Assembly: GCA_030612085.1 (NCBI GenBank)
Contig: JAUWOM010000027.1
Location: 1 to 11,369, forward strand
DNA length: 11,369 nucleotides
Reading direction: 5' to 3'
Source of the DNA: Actinomycetes bacterium
GTDB taxonomy: Bacteria; Actinomycetota; Humimicrobiia; JAHJRV01
Below the pieces are notes generated by a model. The model was not told the origin of the DNA. It saw nothing but the letters and a program-made list of their open reading frames with translations, and searched no databases. The position numbers were made by a program, and so were the translations under genes. The stretch's first letter is position 1. Each line of letters begins with the position of its first letter. This document shows positions 5,670 to 11,369 of the stretch, one piece after another.

Positions 5670-6857
5670 TTATCTTCCATATCCTGGAGGAGTATCTACT
5701 AATTCTACAGTTGTTTTAATAACTTTTCCATCTCTTTGAATTTCTAATTCTACTTTATCACCAACATTATGTTTGATTATTTCTGCTATTAAATCGAGAT
5801 GTGTTCTTAATACTATATTGTTACACTTTGTAATAACATCATTAACTTTTATTCCTGACCTATAAGCTGGAAGATCCTCATACAATTGATAAACTATTGC
5901 ACCAGGAATATTTGGATCTGTTCTCAGACCAACGCCAATTATTGGTAATTTTGACTTACCATATTTTATTAATTGATTTGCAATATTTGTTGCTATATCA
6001 CTCGGAATTGCAAAACCTAATCCAGCATAAGTCTGAGTAGGGCTTACTATTATTGTATTAATTCCCATTACTTTACCTTCTATGTTAGCTAAAGCACCAC
6101 CACTATTTCCCATATTTATTGCAGCATCTGTCTGAATTAAATCAACTAAAAAATCTTTACCTTCATATTCCAGTAATTCTAATATTTCTCTTCCAAGTGC
6201 GCTGACTACTCCTGAAGTAACAGTTTGCTGAAATCCAAATGGACTCCCAATTGCAACTGCTAAATCTCCTACTTCTATATCTTTTACGGACACAAATTCA
6301 GCTGGCTTTAAATCTTTCCTGTCAACCCTTATTACAGCAATATCGGCACGTGGTTCAGTCCCTATTAATTCTGCTTCCATAGTCTCACCATCAAAAAATG
6401 CCACTTCAATGCTTTCAGCATTTTCAACAACATGGTTATTTGTCAATATATAACCATCTTTTGAAAAAATTACTCCACTGCCAACACCAGGAAATAGACC
6501 TTCACGACCAAAAATATCCTGTTGAATAACTTCAACAGTAATATTTACTACACTTGGTTGAACCTTTTTTGCTACTGCTGCAACAGGATTTGCTAAATTA
6601 GCTTCACTTTTAACTATCTCTTGTTCTTTTGAGGTTTCTTCTTTGGTAATTTCCTGTTCTTTTATAGTTTCTTGTTCTTCTACAGTCTCTTCTATTCTTT
6701 CTTCAGTAGGAGAGACAATTTGTAATTTTCTTAAATATATTGTTCCAAATATAGCTCCAGCAACAATAATTAATATTAAAATTGCAATTAAAGCTATTAA
6801 ACAACCTCTTAAAAAGTTTGATGATCTATTGTATTTTATATAATTATTTTCATCCAC
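5670..6857 (-). CDS. htrA: HtrA/DegP-like membrane-anchored serine protease with one PDZ domain
   Basis: This protease degrades or refolds damaged proteins outside the cytoplasmic membrane. The 395 residues begin with a short cytoplasmic tail and one membrane anchor (about 17-41). A Glu/Lys-rich spacer with repeated KEQEI units follows (about 50-85). The trypsin-like domain spans about 95-295, with the catalytic triad visible as His142 (TNNHVV), Asp172 (RADIAVIRV) and Ser252 (GNSGGAL). One PDZ domain (about 303-388) follows, as in Gram-positive HtrA and DegS and unlike two-PDZ DegP. The start is GTG at 6857, with AGAGAGG about 8 nt upstream; no in-frame ATG lies closer to that site. It follows etfA by only 51 nt with no terminator between, so read-through from the etf operon is likely. 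A strong hairpin ends the unit downstream. All active-site residues are intact. Confidence 0.93.
   Translation of the reverse strand: MDENNYIKYNRSSNFLRGCLIALIAILILIIVAGAIFGTIYLRKLQIVSPTEERIEETVEEQETIKEQEITKEETSKEQEIVKSEANLANPVAAVAKKVQPSVVNITVEVIQQDIFGREGLFPGVGSGVIFSKDGYILTNNHVVENAESIEVAFFDGETMEAELIGTEPRADIAVIRVDRKDLKPAEFVSVKDIEVGDLAVAIGSPFGFQQTVTSGVVSALGREILELLEYEGKDFLVDLIQTDAAINMGNSGGALANIEGKVMGINTIIVSPTQTYAGLGFAIPSDIATNIANQLIKYGKSKLPIIGVGLRTDPNIPGAIVYQLYEDLPAYRSGIKVNDVITKCNNIVLRTHLDLIAEIIKHNVGDKVELEIQRDGKVIKTTVELVDTPPGYGR
6612..6690 (-). repeat. Short degenerate repeats coding the HtrA Glu/Lys spacer
   Basis: The unit tgttctttt (plus strand) occurs at 6622-6630 and 6655-6663, with a variant tgttcttct at 6673-6681. 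On the minus strand these encode repeated KEQE/EEQE segments between the membrane anchor and the protease domain. Spacing is a multiple of three (33 and 18 nt), so repeat loss or gain would keep the reading frame. Confidence 0.5.
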
Positions 6858-6908
6858 TTCTCCAACCTCTCTTAAAAATGCATTTCAAAGTTAAAAGTAA
6901 AGTATTTA

Positions 6909-8117
6909 TTATACTACCATTTCCTTCTCTTTTTTAGCTTTAAGTACTGAAATAAGCTCAGGAATAACTTTAAATAAATCTCCTACTATACCAAAGTCTG
7001 CAATCTTGAATATAGGAGCGTCTGGATCTTTATTTATAGCTACAATTGTTTCTGATGCCTGCATGCCAGCTCTATGTTGAATAGCTCCTGAGATGCCACA
7101 GGCAATATAAAGTTTTGGGGATACAGTTTTGCCTGTTTGACCTACTTGATGGTCCTTTGATATCCACCCTGCATCAACTGCTGCTCTTGATGCTCCAACT
7201 TCACCACCTAACAAGTCAGCAAGTTCCTGAATAAGTGGAAAGTTTTCAGGCCCTTTCAATCCTCTTCCACCTGACACTATTACTTCCGCTTCCTCAAGTT
7301 TAACTATTTTCTTCTCCAATTTTAAGAATTTAACTAAACGAGAAAGAATATAAGATTTTGAAATATCTGGTTTTATATTAATAACATTCCCTTCTCTTGA
7401 TAAATCTTTTTCAGGTTCTCTAAATACACCTGGTCTTACTGTTGCCATTTGAGGTCTGTGATTTTTGCATGTGATAGTAGCCATAATATTTCCCCCAAAT
7501 GCTGGTCTTGTTTGAAGAAGATGTCTCTCAGTTTCATCTACGGTAAGTTCTGTACAATCTGCTGTCAGTCCTGTCTGTATTCTTTGAGCAAGCCTTGGAG
7601 CTAAATCTCTTCCCATATGTGTTGCTCCAAAGATGAATATCTCTGGTTTTTTCTCCATAGTAAGGTCGTAAATTGCCTTTGTATATAAATCTGTTTGATA
7701 ATTTTCTAACATTGGGTGATCTATTAAATATACATTATCAGCTCCACATTGAATCAATTCTTGAGCTAATTCTGCAATGTTATGACCCAAAAGTACTGAT
7801 TCAACTCTTACTCCTAAAATATCAGCGAGTTGACGTGCTTTTCCAACCAATTGCTTTGCAACTCTTGTAAGTTTTCCATCTCTTTGCTCAGCAAAAGTCC
7901 ATATACCAGAATATTTACTTATATCAATAACACCCTCTTTTATTAATTCAATAGATATTGCTTCTACAGGACATTCATCAATACAAGCTCCACATTCATT
8001 ACAGGCATCAAGTAAAATAGCAATATCCTCTTCGTCAAGCTTAACTCCATTAAAAGGACATATCTCTACGCAAAGTCCACATCCGGAACATAAATCTCTA
8101 TTTATATAAATTGCCAT
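6909..8117 (-). CDS. etfA: Electron transfer flavoprotein alpha subunit with N-terminal 2x[4Fe-4S] ferredoxin domain
   Basis: This subunit forms the FAD-containing Etf heterodimer with EtfB and passes electrons to or from the acyl-CoA dehydrogenase. The 402 residues begin with a bacterial ferredoxin domain: C10-C13-C16-C20-P and C39-C42-C45-C49-P each bind a [4Fe-4S] cluster. The Etf N-terminal domain follows (about 70-250). The C-terminal FAD domain has SGGRG (282-286), the R311 region, DHQVGQTGKTV (322-332), SGAIQHRAG (343-351) and NKD (362-364). Ordinary EtfA lacks the ferredoxin part and has about 310-340 residues. The same fusion is known in the electron-bifurcating caffeyl-CoA reductase (CarE) and lactate dehydrogenase (LctC) Etf proteins, so reduction of an external ferredoxin is a reasonable inference. 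It starts 15 nt after etfB, with the ribosome site GGGGGTAAA. Confidence 0.95.
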   Translation of the reverse strand: MAIYINRDLCSGCGLCVEICPFNGVKLDEEDIAILLDACNECGACIDECPVEAISIELIKEGVIDISKYSGIWTFAEQRDGKLTRVAKQLVGKARQLADILGVRVESVLLGHNIAELAQELIQCGADNVYLIDHPMLENYQTDLYTKAIYDLTMEKKPEIFIFGATHMGRDLAPRLAQRIQTGLTADCTELTVDETERHLLQTRPAFGGNIMATITCKNHRPQMATVRPGVFREPEKDLSREGNVINIKPDISKSYILSRLVKFLKLEKKIVKLEEAEVIVSGGRGLKGPENFPLIQELADLLGGEVGASRAAVDAGWISKDHQVGQTGKTVSPKLYIACGISGAIQHRAGMQASETIVAINKDPDAPIFKIADFGIVGDLFKVIPELISVLKAKKEKEMVV

Positions 8118-8132
8118 ATATTTACCCCCAAT

Positions 8133-8918
8133 CTATAATATATTCTTTGCTCTTAGACGATTAAATAAAATCTCAGCAGCTTTTTTAGGTTCATCCTTTA
8201 TAATTTCACCTTTACCTTTTGGTTCTGGAGAAAAAATTCTTTTGACTGAAGTAGGTGAACCATCCATACCTATTCTCTTTTCATCAACATCCAAATCTTT
8301 CATTTTCCATATCTCAACCTCTTTCTCCTTATACGCACTCATAATTCCATATGCTGAAGGGTATCTGGGTTTATTTGCCTCTGCAGTTACAGTTAGAAGA
8401 GCCGGTAAGTCTGCTTCCCATTTTACTCTTTTATCCTCAAGCTCTTGAATTGCGATTATCTTATTATCTTCAATATTCACCTCTAAAACATAAGTTATTT
8501 GAGGAATTGATAAAAACTCTGCTAATTGTGGTCCTACCTGTGCAGTATCTCCATCTATCGCCTGTCTTCCACATAGAACTAAATCATACTTTCCAATTTT
8601 CTTGATAGCAGATCCCAGGGAGTATGCTGTAGCCATTGTATCAGCTCCAGCAAAAGCCCTATCAGTTAGAAGTATTGCTCTATCAGCACCAATAGCTATT
8701 GCTTCTCTTAAAGCTTCGTCTGCTTGCGGAGGTCCCATAGAAATAACTATAACCTCACCACCAAATTCTTCTTTTAATCTTAATGCTACTTCTAAAGCAT
8801 TTTTATCCTCAGGATTTATAATGCTTGGAATTCCTTCCCTTATAAGTCTGCCTGTTCTCTTATCAATTTTGACATTTGTTGTATCAGGAACTTGTTTAAT
8901 ACAAACAATAAATTTCAT
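8133..8918 (-). CDS. etfB: Electron transfer flavoprotein beta subunit
   Basis: This 261-residue partner of EtfA has the normal length for the family. Recognisable motifs are CIKQVPDT (6-13), NPEDKNALEVAL (35-46), MGPP (61-64), LLTDRAFAGADTMATA (83-98) and CGRQAIDGDTAQVGP (116-130). In bifurcating Etf the beta subunit binds its own FAD, which receives hydride from NADH, in place of the AMP of classical Etf. The DRAFAGADT stretch closely resembles that of the bifurcating Clostridia-type proteins, but this is a comparison from memory. The gene lies between the acyl-CoA dehydrogenase (about 41 nt gap) and etfA (15 nt gap), an arrangement known from butyryl-CoA dehydrogenase-Etf complexes. The ribosome site GGGGGTAAAA is nearly identical to that of etfA. 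Confidence 0.95.
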   Translation of the reverse strand: MKFIVCIKQVPDTTNVKIDKRTGRLIREGIPSIINPEDKNALEVALRLKEEFGGEVIVISMGPPQADEALREAIAIGADRAILLTDRAFAGADTMATAYSLGSAIKKIGKYDLVLCGRQAIDGDTAQVGPQLAEFLSIPQITYVLEVNIEDNKIIAIQELEDKRVKWEADLPALLTVTAEANKPRYPSAYGIMSAYKEKEVEIWKMKDLDVDEKRIGMDGSPTSVKRIFSPEPKGKGEIIKDEPKKAAEILFNRLRAKNIL

Positions 8919-8959
8919 ATTTTACCCCCAATAAATTATAATCATTAGAATTTTTAACT

Positions 8960-10111
8960 CTATAACACTTCTCTTCTAATCATATTGGCTATTACTAATC
9001 TTTGAACTTCAGAGGTTCCTTCGTAAATTCTTGCTACCCTTGCATCCCTATACATTCTCTCAATAGGAAACTTCTTCATATAACCCATACCGCCATGTAT
9101 TTGAACTGCTGTATCAATAACTCTGCCAAGAACCTCTGATGCAAACAGTTTGCACATTGCTGATTCCTTAGTGAATCTCTGATCATTCTCCTTTAACCAA
9201 ACTGCATGATAAACCATCTGTCTAGCTGCATATATTTCTGTTGCCATATCAGCAATCATCCATTGTATTGCTTGATTTTCCCATATAGGCTTTCCAAATT
9301 GAACCCTGGTTGTGGCAAATTTTATTGATGCATCTAAACAAGCCTGAGCTCCACCAACACATCCAGCTGCTAATGCTAACCTTCCACAGTCAAGCCCCTT
9401 CATAAATACAATAAAGCCTGCTCCCACATCACCTAAAACATTCTCCTTAGGCACATTACAATCTTCAAATATTAACTCAGCAGTACTTGAACCTCTAATT
9501 CCCATTTTATCTTCTAACGTTCCTACAGAAAATCCTGGGGTACCTTTCTCAACTATAAAAGCTGTTACCCCACCTCGAGCTCCAAGTGCTTTATCTGTAA
9601 CAGTTAAAACTATAACAACATCTGCTATATCCCCATTAGTTATCCATATTTTAGTACCACTTAATATATAATGATCACCATCTCTTACAGCTGTAGTTTC
9701 TATAGCAGCTGCATCTGAACCAGCATTGGGTTCAGTTAATGCGAAGGCTCCTATTTTTTCCCCTTTTGCAAGTGGAATTAAATATTTCTGTTTTTGTTCC
9801 TCTGTTCCAAACATTTCAATAGGCATGCAACATAGTGATGTATGTGCACCTAAAATAGTACCATGTGAGCTACATACTTTCCCAATCTCTTCAGCAGCAA
9901 TACAGTATCCTAACATTCCGGTACCAGAACCACCATATTTTTTTGAAATTGGAAGTCCCATAAACCCCAACTTTGCCATTTTCTTTATATTCTCATGAGG
10001 AAATTTTCCCTCCCTGTCCATATCTTCGACTACAGGAGCTATTTCTTTTTCAGCAAACTCTCTTACTGTTTTACGCAGTAGCACATATTCCTTTGAAATA
10101 GAATAATCCAT
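8960..10111 (-). CDS. Short-chain acyl-CoA dehydrogenase, probably butyryl-CoA dehydrogenase (bcd-like)
   Basis: This FAD enzyme interconverts an acyl-CoA and its trans-2-enoyl-CoA, and exchanges electrons with the Etf encoded next to it. From the ATG at 10111 it has 383 residues, the usual length. The FAD/substrate signature ALTEPNAGSD lies at about 124-133, WITNG at about 156-160, and the C-terminal signature QIHGGMGYMKKFPIERMYRD at about 337-356. The catalytic base is Glu364 in IYEGTSEVQ, the position used by short-chain and butyryl-CoA dehydrogenases. A longer reading from GTG at 10117 is unlikely, because that GTG is part of the ribosome binding site GGGAGGTG. The neighbours crt and hbd point to a C4 substrate. 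A caffeyl-CoA-reductase-like or other enoyl-CoA role cannot be excluded. About 180 nt of AT-rich DNA separates it from crt. Confidence 0.93.
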   Translation of the reverse strand: MDYSISKEYVLLRKTVREFAEKEIAPVVEDMDREGKFPHENIKKMAKLGFMGLPISKKYGGSGTGMLGYCIAAEEIGKVCSSHGTILGAHTSLCCMPIEMFGTEEQKQKYLIPLAKGEKIGAFALTEPNAGSDAAAIETTAVRDGDHYILSGTKIWITNGDIADVVIVLTVTDKALGARGGVTAFIVEKGTPGFSVGTLEDKMGIRGSSTAELIFEDCNVPKENVLGDVGAGFIVFMKGLDCGRLALAAGCVGGAQACLDASIKFATTRVQFGKPIWENQAIQWMIADMATEIYAARQMVYHAVWLKENDQRFTKESAMCKLFASEVLGRVIDTAVQIHGGMGYMKKFPIERMYRDARVARIYEGTSEVQRLVIANMIRREVL

Positions 10112-10291
10112 CTGCACCTCCCATCTAACGAAGTTGTCAGATTTTTATAAATTATTAGTATTGTTTAATTTTTGATGTTTTTTAATAATAAAATTTTTAC
10201 AACTCTTTTTTAAAAAATAATATTCTTTTTACGTAACTTTAGTTTACTTTACACAAATAACCCTACTTGATATTTTTACAGAAATTGATAA

Positions 10292-11071
10292 TTACTTTCC
10301 TTTAAATTTGGGTTGCCTTTTTTCTATAAATGCAGCTACACCTTCCTTCATATCTTCAGTTCCACAAACCTCACCAAATAATTCTGATTCTATTTTTAAT
10401 CCTTCCTCTAATGATACCTGAATTCCCTCCTCTATAGCTTTCTTAGATTTTGCTACCGCAATTGGTGCCTTGCTAATAATCTTTTTTGCAATATCCTTAG
10501 CAACCTTTAGTTCCTCACCATCAGGAACTACTTTGTTAACAAGTCCTATCCGCATAGCTTCCTGAGCACTTATCATATCTCCCGTGAATATCATCTCTTT
10601 TGCTTTTGGCAAACCTACAATTCTGGAAAGTCTCTGTGTTCCACCCCATCCTGGAAACAAACCTAAGTTTATTTCAGGTTGACCTACCCGAGCTCTATCA
10701 GATATTATCCTTATATCAGTAGCCATAGCCAGTTCTAATCCTCCTCCAAGAGCAAGTCCATTTATAGCAGTAATAACTGGTTTTCCAATTTTCTCCATCT
10801 TCGTTAAAATTGCTTGTCCTTTCGCTGACATCTCTTCTGCTAAATCAGGAGTCAATTTTGGCATTTCCTTCACATCTGCACCAGCAATAAAAGCATATTT
10901 CCCACCACCTGTTATAACAATTGCTCCTACATTTTGGTCTTTCTCTAACTCATCCAATACTTCGCTTAATTCCTCCATAGTTTTGGTGTCTAAAGCATTC
11001 ACTGGAGGGCGATCTATTACCAAAGTTGCTACTTTATCTTCAATAGTATAGTTAACAAATTCCCTTTCCAT
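10292..11071 (-). CDS. crt: Enoyl-CoA hydratase / crotonase (3-hydroxybutyryl-CoA dehydratase)
   Basis: This cytoplasmic enzyme adds or removes water between 3-hydroxyacyl-CoA and trans-2-enoyl-CoA. The 259 residues cover a full crotonase fold. FIAGADVKEM (61-70) and LALGGGLELAM (106-116) form the oxyanion hole. The two catalytic glutamates are Glu113 in GGGLELAM and Glu133 in GQPEINLGLFPGWGGTQRL, equivalent to Glu144 and Glu164 of rat enoyl-CoA hydratase, so hydratase activity is expected rather than another crotonase-family reaction. The ATG is preceded by GGAGGTAAAATT, a good ribosome site. It lies between a 3-hydroxyacyl-CoA dehydrogenase and an acyl-CoA dehydrogenase, which is the expected reaction order for acetoacetyl-CoA to butyryl-CoA or the reverse. 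Chain-length preference cannot be read from the sequence. Confidence 0.94.
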   Translation of the reverse strand: MEREFVNYTIEDKVATLVIDRPPVNALDTKTMEELSEVLDELEKDQNVGAIVITGGGKYAFIAGADVKEMPKLTPDLAEEMSAKGQAILTKMEKIGKPVITAINGLALGGGLELAMATDIRIISDRARVGQPEINLGLFPGWGGTQRLSRIVGLPKAKEMIFTGDMISAQEAMRIGLVNKVVPDGEELKVAKDIAKKIISKAPIAVAKSKKAIEEGIQVSLEEGLKIESELFGEVCGTEDMKEGVAAFIEKRQPKFKGK

Positions 11072-11136
11072 AATTTTACCTCCATATTTAAATTAATTTA
11101 TTTCTTTAATTTTAAAATAATCTTAATTTTTATAAG

Positions 11137-11190
11137 AGATTTGTGGCATGGTTTCGAAGACATTCTAGGGGAGAAACTATGCCCAAATCT
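11137..11190. repeat. 54-nt imperfect palindrome between hbd and crt
   Basis: The left arm (11137-11155, from AGATTTG to GTTTC) pairs with the right arm (11173-11190, from GAAAC to CAAATCT) around a 17-nt loop. On the plus strand there are 17 Watson-Crick pairs, one G-U pair and one bulged T. In the actual minus-strand transcript the G-U becomes an A-C mismatch, but the stem remains long. No U-run follows, so it is not a standard terminator. It may be an RNA stability or processing element, or a dispersed repeat. Confidence 0.75.
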
Positions 11191-11219
11191 TAAAATATTC
11201 CTAATGATAATCAATTTTT

Positions 11220-11369
11220 TTAAATTTTGCTATAGTCGTAAAATCCTTTACCTGTTTTTACTCCAAGATGTCCCGCTGCTACCATTTTTCTTAGAAGATA
11301 TGGGGGGTTAAAGTTAGGATTTCCATATTGATTTGCCATATAATCAGCTACATTCAAAACAACATCAAG
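11220..11369 (-). CDS. hbd: 3-hydroxybutyryl-CoA dehydrogenase, C-terminal fragment (gene continues beyond the window)
   Basis: The last 49 codons of a 3-hydroxyacyl-CoA dehydrogenase run in from the right edge and end with TAA at 11220-11222. The segment reads through a helical part (LDVVLNVADYMANQYGNPNF) and ends in GHLGVKTGKGFYDYSKI, the typical C-terminus of Hbd/FadB-type enzymes (compare G.LGRK.GKGFYDY). The enzyme reduces acetoacetyl-CoA to 3-hydroxybutyryl-CoA with NAD(P)H, or does the reverse. Its NAD-binding domain is outside the window. It is the first visible gene of the hbd-crt-acd-etfBA cluster, with 148 nt and a large palindrome between it and crt. Confidence 0.9.
   Translation of the reverse strand, partial: LDVVLNVADYMANQYGNPNFNPPYLLRKMVAAGHLGVKTGKGFYDYSKI

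Noticed and set aside
8242..8934. Three open frames on the plus strand across etfB
   Set aside because: They are antisense to a well-conserved Etf gene, overlap each other and show no family motifs.
10118..10291. Possible promoter or terminator between crt and the acyl-CoA dehydrogenase
   Set aside because: The gap is AT-rich, with several -10-like strings but no paired -35 box and no stable hairpin.
11137..11190. Integron attC-like recombination site
   Set aside because: The outer arms lack the GTTRRRY/RYYYAAC core sites, and there are no gene cassettes or integrase nearby.
11201..11215. Fur-box-like TGATTATCA sequence after the hbd stop
   Set aside because: Only one half of the usual repeat is present, and its place after a stop codon within an operon does not suggest an operator.
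1..11369. CRISPR arrays, tRNA or rRNA genes, insertion sequences
   Set aside because: No regularly spaced repeats, cloverleaf sequences, rRNA motifs or transposase genes were seen on either strand.

Overview
The window comes from an AT-rich anaerobic bacterium. The proteins look like those of low-GC Clostridia-type Firmicutes or of Atribacterota. The ferredoxin-fused electron transfer flavoprotein, the hbd-crt-acyl-CoA dehydrogenase-etf cluster, the cobalamin riboswitch and the Thr/Glu/Pro-rich linker after a lipoprotein cysteine all fit such a fermentative or syntrophic organism. The lineage is an inference and cannot be fixed from the sequence alone. Almost all genes lie on the minus strand; the exception is a two-gene cassette at 3191-4868 on the plus strand.

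Region 1 (1-3064, minus strand) is a vitamin B12 uptake operon, transcribed from right to left. A promoter with a perfect TTGACA -35 box (3036-3064) drives a complete cobalamin riboswitch (2851-3017). A leader of about 200 nt follows, with a candidate terminator or sequestering hairpin, a five-codon mini-ORF and an unused Shine-Dalgarno site. Then come the substrate-binding lipoprotein (btuF), the membrane permease (btuC) and the ATPase (btuD, cut by the window edge).

Region 2 (3124-4868, plus strand) is a type IV toxin-antitoxin/abortive infection module of the AbiE family. AbiEi is the antitoxin and autorepressor, and AbiEii is the nucleotidyltransferase toxin. The promoter carries a palindrome next to the -10 box and an outer pair of inverted repeats, as expected for AbiEi autorepression. 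The cassette is oriented against its neighbours and looks like an insertion between the btu operon and an ECF sigma gene.

Region 3 (4887-6857, minus strand) holds an ECF sigma factor with no visible anti-sigma partner and a membrane-anchored HtrA-type serine protease with one PDZ domain. A strong hairpin terminator (5602-5628) lies between them.

Region 4 (6909-11369, minus strand) is a C4 acyl-CoA module read in the order hbd (partial), crt, acyl-CoA dehydrogenase, etfB, etfA. Together these interconvert acetoacetyl-CoA and butyryl-CoA. EtfA carries an N-terminal 2x[4Fe-4S] ferredoxin domain, which suggests a flavin-based electron-bifurcating (or confurcating) dehydrogenase-Etf complex like caffeyl-CoA reductase. 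There is no obvious terminator between etfA and htrA, so htrA may be partly read from this operon. A striking 54-nt imperfect palindrome sits between hbd and crt.

I found no wholly new system. The best leads are the B12 leader architecture, the AbiE operator, the ferredoxin-Etf complex and the hbd-crt palindrome.
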